5,867 nucleotides of DNA from Gammaproteobacteria bacterium (lineage in GTDB: Bacteria; Pseudomonadota; Gammaproteobacteria; UBA4575): the NCBI GenBank assembly GCA_027297825.1, contig JAPUHH010000188.1:1-5867 (forward strand), given 5' to 3'. The notes under the pieces were generated by a model. That model ran no database searches and was not told where the DNA came from. It saw only the letters and a program-made list of their open reading frames with translations. Position 1 is the stretch's first letter; each line of letters opens with the position of its first letter. A program made the translations under genes and the position numbers. Shown here one piece after another: positions 1 to 4,400 of the stretch.

Positions 1-137
1 AAGTGAATGTACAGGGGTTAAAAAATGAATAGAATTTCAAGTTGCGAATAGTACTTTCTACCCAGATTGCTTGCAATAGAACGTCTTAGATAGAACATCC
101 AACAACTTATTTTAAGCCGCTTGCCTTAAACACTTGA
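1..137. other. Left-edge non-coding stretch downstream of the FmdB-like gene
   Basis: I can support no gene here. On the plus strand all three frames hit a stop within the first 32 bases, so at most a few codons of an upstream gene's tail could be present. On the minus strand an open frame of about 26 codons follows the FmdB-like gene, but it has no recognisable start signal or family resemblance. In many gammaproteobacteria aspS follows the FmdB gene (from memory), and no aspS start is seen here. An imperfect 14-bp-spaced direct repeat of a 10-mer (atagaacgtc at 76-85, atagaacatc at 90-99) is visible and is probably chance. Confidence 0.5.
111..130 (-). terminator. Weak hairpin just after the FmdB-like gene, possible terminator
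   Basis: TTTAAG at 111-116 and CTTAAA at 125-130 form a 6-bp inverted repeat around an 8-nt loop. It starts 7 nt beyond the FmdB-like stop codon on the minus strand. The stem is AT-rich and no run of U follows it, so it would be a poor intrinsic terminator. The position fits the end of the acylphosphatase-FmdB transcript, but the structural support is thin. Confidence 0.22.
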
Positions 138-467
138 TTAAAAAACTTTAGCATCTTTCTTAGAACTGGATACTGAACTTTTGGCAGTAGACGAATCCTT
201 TTTATTGCCTGCTTCTTTATTGACTTTCTTGGCATCTTTGGTATTTTTTTCTTGCGAATCACCGGTAGCCAAATTACGCTTACCATCTGACTTAAAGTCC
301 GTTTCATACCAACCAGAGCCACTGAGTCTAAACCCTGCTGCAGAAACGAGTTTCTTCAGTCCAGGTTTCTCACATTCAGGACAATCCGTTAATAATGGAT
401 CACTGACTTTCTGCAAAGCTTCATGTCGGCATCCACAGGTTTGGCATTCGTATTCGTAAATTGGCAT
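138..467 (-). CDS. FmdB family zinc-ribbon protein
   Basis: This is a small predicted cytosolic protein of 109 residues with an N-terminal FmdB/CxxC_CxxC_SSSS-type zinc ribbon. The start MPIYEYEC is typical of the family. Two CxxC knuckles, C8-C11 and C29-C32, should bind one zinc ion. A further cysteine, C13, lies next to the first knuckle. The segment GSGWYETDFK (residues about 50-60) is the conserved end of the family domain. Residues from about 62 to the end are a Lys/Ser/Ala/Asp-rich, probably disordered tail. The molecular function of the family is not established; the name comes from a putative regulator of formamidase. The ATG lies 2 nt past the acylphosphatase stop and lacks a clear Shine-Dalgarno sequence, which suggests translational coupling to that gene. 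Family assignment is confident; role is unknown. Confidence 0.92.
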   Translation of the reverse strand: MPIYEYECQTCGCRHEALQKVSDPLLTDCPECEKPGLKKLVSAAGFRLSGSGWYETDFKSDGKRNLATGDSQEKNTKDAKKVNKEAGNKKDSSTAKSSVSSSKKDAKVF

Positions 468-469
468 AA

Positions 470-754
470 CTACAATGTCTGAAAATTTGAAAATTTTTGT
501 TGCGCGAGTGATTCACACTCTACGTTGCTTACGACGGCAGTGCTAGGGCCTGTATGCAACCATTTCTTTAAACCATCTAAAGCCTCTAACTGCCCACAAG
601 CAATCACTTCTACACGGCCATCCGACAAATTTTTAGCATGACCTACAATACCAAGCAGCTGCGCTTGATTTTGAGCAGAAGTCCTAAAAAACACCCCCTG
701 CACTTTACCCGAGACCGTACAACGTATACACGCAAAGTTGGCGTTGTCATTCAT
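470..754 (-). CDS. acyP: Acylphosphatase
   Basis: This is a small cytosolic enzyme of 94 residues that hydrolyses the carboxyl-phosphate bond of acyl phosphates such as acetyl phosphate and 1,3-bisphosphoglycerate (EC 3.6.1.7). The phosphate-binding loop GKVQGVFFR (residues 16-24) ends in the expected catalytic arginine R24. The catalytic asparagine is N42 in the segment GHAKNLSDGRVEV. The length matches the usual 90-100 residues. The ATG at 754-752 is the most upstream one in frame and places FACIRCTVSG at the usual distance from the loop. There is no Shine-Dalgarno motif before it. The first 11 codons and the bases just upstream are duplicated in tandem, so a second, out-of-frame copy of the start lies 40 bp upstream. 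The gene is followed after 2 nt by the FmdB-like gene and diverges from the arsC-like gene. Confidence 0.93.
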   Translation of the reverse strand: MNDNANFACIRCTVSGKVQGVFFRTSAQNQAQLLGIVGHAKNLSDGRVEVIACGQLEALDGLKKWLHTGPSTAVVSNVECESLAQQKFSNFQTL

Positions 755-800
755 TTAAGTAACGTATACACGCAAAGTTAGAGTTGCCATTCATTTATGT
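721..800. repeat. 40-bp tandem direct duplication over the acylphosphatase start
   Basis: Two adjacent 40-bp units occupy 721-760 and 761-800 with no gap. They differ at four positions (740/780, 742/782, 747/787 and 758/798) and so are 90% identical. The left unit contains the acylphosphatase start codon, its first 11 codons and 6 upstream bases. The right unit is a second copy of the same region lying in the leader. Because 40 is not a multiple of three, the right copy is out of frame with the gene. The units are not palindromic and show no transposon ends, so replication slippage or unequal recombination is the simplest origin (inference). Confidence 0.95.
747..794 (-). other. Upstream mini-ORF of 15 codons overlapping the acylphosphatase start
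   Basis: The upstream copy of the tandem duplication keeps an ATG at 794-792 and reads MNGNSNFACIRYLNE, then TGA at 749-747. Its first 11 codons mirror the acylphosphatase N-terminus, with D3 changed to G and A5 changed to S. It then runs out of frame into the true gene and overlaps it by 8 nt. If translated, it could feed ribosomes to the acylphosphatase start by termination-reinitiation. There is no Shine-Dalgarno sequence, and the predicted transcription start lies very near its ATG, so translation is uncertain. Confidence 0.35.
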
Positions 801-827
801 TATATATATATATTCTGCTTAAATCAA
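799..827 (-). promoter_or_regulatory. Putative sigma70 promoter for acylphosphatase-FmdB, containing (TA)6
   Basis: Read on the minus strand, TTGATT (827-822) and TATAAC (804-799) are separated by exactly 17 bp. They match the sigma70 -35 and -10 consensus at 4 of 6 and 5 of 6 positions. Six TA units at 801-812 fill the end of the spacer and run into the -10 element, so several -10 registers are possible. Transcription would begin near 792, leaving a short leader made mostly of the upstream duplicate copy. Confidence 0.45.
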
Positions 828-839
828 TTTAGATACAGC

Positions 840-873
840 TTATCCTGATAAACAACTTATGATGAAATATAAT
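840..873 (+). promoter_or_regulatory. Putative sigma70 promoter for the arsC-like gene and wrbA
   Basis: CTGATA at 845-850 (4 of 6 to the -35 consensus) and a perfect TATAAT at 868-873 are separated by 17 bp. The predicted start near 880 gives a leader of about 37 nt carrying the AGGAGA ribosome-binding site. A perfect 5-bp-arm inverted repeat, TTATCctGATAA at 840-851, overlaps the -35 element and could be an operator half-site pair. No repressor is identifiable in the window. Confidence 0.55.
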
Positions 874-900
874 GCAACACAAATATAACCGGAAATAAGC

Positions 901-906
901 AGGAGA
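901..906 (+). promoter_or_regulatory. Shine-Dalgarno site of the arsC-like gene
   Basis: AGGAGA lies 10 nt before the ATG at 917. It is one of only two strong ribosome-binding sites in the window and fixes the start of the arsC-like gene. The following gene, wrbA, has no comparable site and probably depends on coupling. Confidence 0.7.
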
Positions 907-916
907 AAAAGCCATA

Positions 917-1270
917 ATGGGTAATACGCAAACGGTCATCTACTACAACCCCAAATGCTCCAAATGCCGTATGACTTTAGAGCTACTCAAAGAGAAAGGC
1001 AGCGAACCTGAGATCGTCGAATATTTAAATGATGTACCTTCAAAATCTAAACTAAAAGACATCCTTACACAATTAGGGCTATCTGCTAACCAACTGTTGC
1101 GCAAAAATGAACCGGCTTATCAACAAGCTGGGCTCAGCGAAGCCTCTACAGAAGATGAAATAATAAATGCGATGGCTGAACACCCCATTCTTATCGAACG
1201 TCCCATTGTGGTTCATGATGGCAAAGCTGCGATAGGCAGGCCGCCTGAAAAAGTGCTAGAGATTTTATAA
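917..1270 (+). CDS. arsC: ArsC family arsenate reductase (glutaredoxin-type)
   Basis: This 117-residue cytosolic protein has the thioredoxin-like ArsC/Spx fold. Family members of this branch reduce arsenate to arsenite with glutathione and glutaredoxin. The catalytic cysteine is C14 in NPKCSKCR. The arginines matching the oxyanion-binding residues of plasmid ArsC (R60, R94 and R107 in the E. coli R773 enzyme, from memory) are R62 in LLRKNEPAY, R95 in IERPIVV and R108 in GRPPEKV. It is shorter than the R773 enzyme (about 141 residues) and matches the chromosomal ArsC-like group. C17 makes a CxxC with C14, where many relatives have serine. No arsR, arsB or acr3 gene is nearby, so arsenic detoxification is inferred from family membership and a general thiol-redox role is possible. 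It starts after a good AGGAGA site and is followed by wrbA after 1 nt. Confidence 0.9.
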   Translation: MGNTQTVIYYNPKCSKCRMTLELLKEKGSEPEIVEYLNDVPSKSKLKDILTQLGLSANQLLRKNEPAYQQAGLSEASTEDEIINAMAEHPILIERPIVVHDGKAAIGRPPEKVLEIL

Positions 1271-1271
1271 A

Positions 1272-1865
1272 ATGCCAACCATTCTTGTTCTTTATTATTC
1301 CCGATATGGTGCGACTAAAAACATGGCACAACAAGTTGGCCGTGGCGTGAAATCTGTAGATGGCGTTGAAGCACGCATACGTACTGTTCCAGCCGTGTCG
1401 ACTATTTGCGAAGCCGTAGAAGACAGTATTCCCGAAACAGGCTATCCCTATGTCGAAACCGCAGATCTAGAAGAATGTGATGGTCTAGTTTTAGGCAGTC
1501 CCACCCGTTTCGGCAATATGGCAGCCCCACTAAAATACTTTTTAGATAAAACCAGTTCGCAATGGTTAGCTGGCGCACTGATTGATAAACCTGCTGGCGT
1601 ATTCACATCCACTTCAAGCCTACATGGTGGCCAAGAGACCACCTTAACATCCATGATGTTGCCCCTTTTACATCACGGCATGATTATCATGGGCCTACCT
1701 TATAGTGAAAAAGAATTATTTTCTACCACTACTGGCGGCACACCGTATGGACCAAGCCATTTAGCCGGGCCCGAAAGCAATAACAAACTTAGCGAAGACG
1801 AAAAGAAACTTTGTTTTGCTTTAGGAAAACGTGTGGCGAGATTTGCGAAACAATTGAAGACCTAA
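1272..1865 (+). CDS. wrbA: NAD(P)H:quinone oxidoreductase WrbA
   Basis: This flavodoxin-like FMN protein of 197 residues (E. coli WrbA has 198) reduces quinones by two electrons using NADH or NADPH, which avoids semiquinone radicals (EC 1.6.5.2). Family members form tetramers in the cytosol. The FMN phosphate loop is SRYGATKN (residues 10-17). The signature GSPTRFGNM at 75-83 and HGGQETTL at 118-125 contact the flavin ring. GGTPYGPSHLAG (155-166) is the characteristic WrbA C-terminal loop. The ATG follows the arsC-like stop after a single base and has no strong ribosome-binding site, so the two genes are probably translated together. The TAA stop at 1863-1865 overlaps the hda stop codon on the other strand, leaving no room for a separate terminator. 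From memory, Pseudomonas has the same arsC-wrbA-hda neighbourhood. Confidence 0.96.
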   Translation: MPTILVLYYSRYGATKNMAQQVGRGVKSVDGVEARIRTVPAVSTICEAVEDSIPETGYPYVETADLEECDGLVLGSPTRFGNMAAPLKYFLDKTSSQWLAGALIDKPAGVFTSTSSLHGGQETTLTSMMLPLLHHGMIIMGLPYSEKELFSTTTGGTPYGPSHLAGPESNNKLSEDEKKLCFALGKRVARFAKQLKT

Positions 1866-2581
1866 ATAGCATTATCTAAAACAGATTTCACAAACGGCAA
1901 CGTAACCTTTCTCTGTTGCGCGAGGGACTGCTGATCGAGATGATCAAGTAATTCCACTAGTTTTTTTAATTCACGCGGATAGCGCTTGAGCAAATACCCA
2001 CACACTTCGGAAGAGATTTCAAAGCCACGAACTTTAGCGTGCGCTTGAATAGCATCTTGCTTTTGTTCATCTGCTAGTGAATTTAATCTATATACAGGCC
2101 CCCATACTAAACGCGAAGCTAAATCAGGCAAGGTGGTATATACATCGTTTGGATTGAGTGTCGCGGTCATGACTAAACTTTTATTGGCTCCACGCAGCTC
2201 ATTGATAAGTTGGAATAGCGCATGATCCCATTCCTTAGTTCCCAAAATGTGATCCACATCATCGATACAAATCACATCGAGCTGTTGCAAATCTTTGAGT
2301 GCATTCGAATCTAAATTCTCAAGCTCTTTAACCGCAAGATAAACTGCCTTTTGATCTGTTGAGGCAAGTTGATTACAAATCGCTTGCAGTAGGTGAGACT
2401 TGCCTGTTTGAGCAGCACCCCAAAGAAAATATTGGCGTGGTTCTTGAACAGGCTGTATGAGCTCTTTAAGCACAGATAACAATTCATTTTTTTCTGGATT
2501 GACATAAGTACCAAAAGTTGCGAATTGTCGTAATGCAATATCTAGTGAGTATTGCGGAGAAAATTGTAAACAGGTACTCAT
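1862..2581 (-). CDS. hda: DnaA regulatory inactivator Hda
   Basis: Hda is a DnaA-like AAA+ protein that acts with the DNA-loaded sliding clamp to stimulate hydrolysis of DnaA-ATP, limiting re-initiation of replication. With the ATG at 2581 it has 239 residues, close to E. coli Hda (about 233-248). This start puts QYSLDI (10-15) where other Hda proteins carry the clamp-binding QLxL peptide before LRxxATF. Visible motifs are Walker A GAAQTGKS (55-62), Walker B VICIDD (103-108), sensor 1 near T139, the arginine finger R157 in LPDLASRL, and sensor 2 around R203 in YPRELKKL. The C-terminal QRKVTLPFVK is typical. The frame stays open upstream to an ATG at 2749, but that part lies inside the phosphatidyltransferase gene and does not resemble Hda. 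A GTG at 2611 is another possible start. The Shine-Dalgarno sequence is weak. The phosphatidyltransferase ends 37 nt upstream, suggesting an operon. Confidence 0.95.
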   Translation of the reverse strand: MSTCLQFSPQYSLDIALRQFATFGTYVNPEKNELLSVLKELIQPVQEPRQYFLWGAAQTGKSHLLQAICNQLASTDQKAVYLAVKELENLDSNALKDLQQLDVICIDDVDHILGTKEWDHALFQLINELRGANKSLVMTATLNPNDVYTTLPDLASRLVWGPVYRLNSLADEQKQDAIQAHAKVRGFEISSEVCGYLLKRYPRELKKLVELLDHLDQQSLAQQRKVTLPFVKSVLDNAI

Positions 2582-2610
2582 AACTTGAATTTCACGAAGA
2601 GCCTCTAACA

Positions 2611-2627
2611 CAAGCCCGTTAGGCTTG
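2611..2627 (-). other. Small hairpin across the phosphatidyltransferase stop codon, before hda
   Basis: CAAGCC and GGCTTG form a perfect 6-bp stem with a 5-nt loop that contains the TAA stop of the phosphatidyltransferase. No U-run follows on the minus strand, so it is not a normal terminator. Its placement between two probable operon partners would suit a modest processing or attenuation element, but it may be incidental. Confidence 0.35.
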
Positions 2628-3179
2628 CTTGCTTGAATGTCTTGCTGTCCGTCTGGATCGCTCTTCCAGCATATAATCCAAACCACTGGCAATGGTCGTG
2701 AACAAGGTAAGGCCAATGAAAATCTGTAACAATAAAATGGGTACCGCATTTAGTTGGCTGTAGATCACCACAAATACTAAGACGATTTGTATAAAGGTGT
2801 TGAACTTACTGATGAGTGTAGGCTGTATGTCTAGACTACGCGTAGAGATGTTATAAGAAAGCGCTCCCGCTAATATGGCAACGTCTCTAAGAATGACAAT
2901 AAATACCAACCAATGAGGCAATAAATTTTGCACACCTAAGCTAACATAAGCACAAATCAGCATCGCCTTATCTGCCGCGGGATCCATGTAGGCACCCAAG
3001 GTGGTTTTCCAACCAAAGGATTTGGCTAAGTAACCATCCAAAGCATCCGACAAGCCCATCAGAAAGAAAAGCAATAAAGCATTGTAGTACTGGGCATCAA
3101 TTAACCACCACACTAACAATGGCACTGACGCGAAACGCGCAGCCGTTATCAGATTAGGTATAAATCTCCAATAAGACAT
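2619..3179 (-). CDS. CDP-alcohol phosphatidyltransferase family protein (PgsA-like)
   Basis: This integral inner-membrane enzyme transfers a phosphatidyl group from CDP-diacylglycerol to an alcohol; phosphatidylglycerophosphate synthase (PgsA) is the closest familiar type. With the ATG at 3179 it has 186 residues, similar to E. coli PgsA (about 182). The catalytic signature runs D45-x2-D48-G49-x2-A52-K53-x8-G62-x3-D66-x3-D70, with all four metal-binding aspartates present. K53 replaces the more usual arginine. About six hydrophobic segments fit the family topology. The start MSYWRFIPNLITAARF is typical, and a GGAGGT site (3198-3193) precedes it by 13 nt. An in-frame ATG at 3209 lies upstream of that site and is less likely. 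The alcohol substrate cannot be told from the sequence. The neighbour hda follows on the same strand, and E. coli pgsA is found elsewhere (beside uvrC), so this may be a second paralogue. Confidence 0.88.
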   Translation of the reverse strand: MSYWRFIPNLITAARFASVPLLVWWLIDAQYYNALLLFFLMGLSDALDGYLAKSFGWKTTLGAYMDPAADKAMLICAYVSLGVQNLLPHWLVFIVILRDVAILAGALSYNISTRSLDIQPTLISKFNTFIQIVLVFVVIYSQLNAVPILLLQIFIGLTLFTTIASGLDYMLEERSRRTARHSSKQA

Positions 3180-3192
3180 GTTATGTCTAAGC

Positions 3193-3198
3193 ACCTCC
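3193..3198 (-). promoter_or_regulatory. Shine-Dalgarno site deciding the phosphatidyltransferase start
   Basis: The minus strand reads GGAGGT here, 13 nt before the ATG at 3179 and inside the frame if the ATG at 3209 were used. The spacing is longer than ideal, but the strength of the match and the protein N-terminus favour 3179 as the start. Confidence 0.6.
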
Positions 3199-3209
3199 GT
3201 GACATACAA

Positions 3210-3382
3210 TGCACAATGTGTATCGTTATAAAAACTTATTATTGTTTGTATTCAGATGGTATAAGTAACCGAATTCTTAAGCAATGAAAACTCTAATTAT
3301 GCAGATATCTTATCTATTCAGATTCTTCTATCATTAGCATTTTCAAACAGTTATATAAAACTCCTAAAATAGATTAGCAACT
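3210..3382. promoter_or_regulatory. Divergent promoter region between the phosphatidyltransferase gene and purM
   Basis: This AT-rich gap must carry leftward and rightward promoters. For the leftward pair, TATAAC at 3230-3225 (minus strand) is a plausible -10 element, but no good -35 sits at 16-18 bp; transcription from it would start near 3218, supporting the start at 3179. For purM, TGGTATAAG at 3257-3265 resembles an extended -10, and TATAAA at 3354-3359 is a second, weaker candidate without a clear -35. I found no convincing PurR operator. No gene is visible in the gap. The purM ATG has no strong Shine-Dalgarno sequence. Confidence 0.4.
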
Positions 3383-4396
3383 ATGGGCCTCACATATAAA
3401 ACCGCTGGCGTTGATATTGACGCCGGAAATCAGCTCGTCAACCTGATCAAACCTGCGATACGTTCAACGCATCGCCCTGAGGTCCTGTCTAGTATTGGCG
3501 GATTTGGTGGGCTTTTTGCCCTCCAACAAAATAAATACAAGCAGCCCATCCTAGTCTCGGGCACCGATGGCGTAGGCACTAAGTTAAGACTTGCGCAGCA
3601 ATTGAATCAGCATTCCACCATCGGCATCGATTTAGTCGCAATGTGTGTGAACGATGTAATCGTACAAGGAGCCGAACCGCTGTTTTTTCTAGACTACTTT
3701 GCCACGGGAAAACTATCGGTCGAAGAAGCCCAAGCCGTAATTGAAGGTATTGCAGAAGGCTGTCGGCAATCCAATGCTGCTCTAATCGGTGGCGAAACCG
3801 CAGAGATGCCAGGCATGTATGACGATGGTGAATATGATTTAGCAGGCTTTTGTGTTGGCGTCGTCGATCAAGATGACTTAATTGACGGCAGTAATGTCTC
3901 GCATGGAGATTTAATCATTGGCTTACCCGCAAGCGGCATCCATTCTAATGGCTACTCGCTGGTAAATAAAATTATCGAAACCACTCATACTTCACTTGAT
4001 GAAAAGTTAGGCACTCAATCATTAGGAGAAACATTACTGACGCCTACTACCATTTACGTAAACGTTGTGTTGCAACTGGTTAAGTCACTCGATATTCACG
4101 GCTTATGCCATATTACCGGTGGCGGCTTACTGGAGAATGTACCTCGTATTATTCCTGATGGTTATCTTGCAAACATAGATTCACAGGCCTGGGTTCGCCC
4201 AGAAATTTTTGACTGGATTCAAACAACTGGAAATATCGACCGTGATGAGATGCATCGTGTATTCAATTGCGGAATAGGTATGCTTGTGATTTTACCAAAA
4301 GAGCAAGCCGATGAAGCACTTAAAATTTGCCAGTCAGCCACCCTCATAGGCGAAATCAAAAAATTAGCATCCGAAAATAAAATCTCACTACGGTAA
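3383..4396 (+). CDS. purM: Phosphoribosylformylglycinamidine cyclo-ligase (AIR synthetase) PurM
   Basis: PurM closes the imidazole ring in de novo purine synthesis: FGAM plus ATP gives aminoimidazole ribonucleotide (EC 6.3.3.1). It is a cytosolic dimer. The 337-residue length is close to E. coli PurM (345). The N-terminus TYKTAGVDIDAGN is the conserved family start and supports the ATG at 3383. Glycine-rich SGTDGVGTKL (59-68) and GGETAEMPGMY (136-146) are the nucleotide/phosphate-binding signatures. HSNGYSLV (187-194), HITGGGLLEN (243-252) and FNCGIGM (294-300) follow in the usual order. The C-terminus is slightly shorter than in E. coli. The stop is 4 nt before purN, and the DUF3108 gene overlaps purN, so the three probably form one transcript. 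Nothing looks broken. Confidence 0.98.
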   Translation: MGLTYKTAGVDIDAGNQLVNLIKPAIRSTHRPEVLSSIGGFGGLFALQQNKYKQPILVSGTDGVGTKLRLAQQLNQHSTIGIDLVAMCVNDVIVQGAEPLFFLDYFATGKLSVEEAQAVIEGIAEGCRQSNAALIGGETAEMPGMYDDGEYDLAGFCVGVVDQDDLIDGSNVSHGDLIIGLPASGIHSNGYSLVNKIIETTHTSLDEKLGTQSLGETLLTPTTIYVNVVLQLVKSLDIHGLCHITGGGLLENVPRIIPDGYLANIDSQAWVRPEIFDWIQTTGNIDRDEMHRVFNCGIGMLVILPKEQADEALKICQSATLIGEIKKLASENKISLR

Positions 4397-4400
4397 GATT

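Noticed and set aside
76..99. Two imperfect 10-mers spaced 14 bp apart near the left edge
   Set aside because: They are short, AT-rich and not linked to any promoter or gene start, so they cannot be told from chance.
107..322. Minus-strand open frame of 71 codons overlapping the FmdB-like gene
   Set aside because: It reads the Lys/Ser-rich tail in another frame; the basic composition is an artefact of the repeated codons.
181..459. Plus-strand open frame of 92 codons opposite the FmdB-like gene
   Set aside because: It is antisense to a clear zinc-ribbon gene, has no ribosome-binding site and resembles no family.
721..800. CRISPR-like or mobile-element interpretation of the 40-bp repeat
   Set aside because: There are only two units, no spacers, no terminal inverted repeats, and the unit is coding sequence of the adjacent gene.
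1448..1654. Minus-strand open frame inside wrbA
   Set aside because: It is wholly antisense to the conserved WrbA flavin-binding region and lacks start signals.
2311..2538. Alternative minus-strand frame inside hda
   Set aside because: It overlaps the Walker A and B region of hda in another frame, with no family resemblance.
2582..2749. N-terminal extension of Hda from an ATG at 2749
   Set aside because: It lies mostly inside the phosphatidyltransferase coding region and shows no Hda similarity; the clamp-binding peptide falls correctly with the start at 2581.
3204..3223. ATACA...TGTAT inverted repeat upstream of the phosphatidyltransferase gene
   Set aside because: The arms are only 5 bp with a 10-bp asymmetric centre; this is expected by chance in AT-rich DNA.
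3280..3300. Possible PurR operator upstream of purM
   Set aside because: The stretch containing AAGCAATGAAAAC lacks the central CG and the right half of the purine-repressor palindrome.
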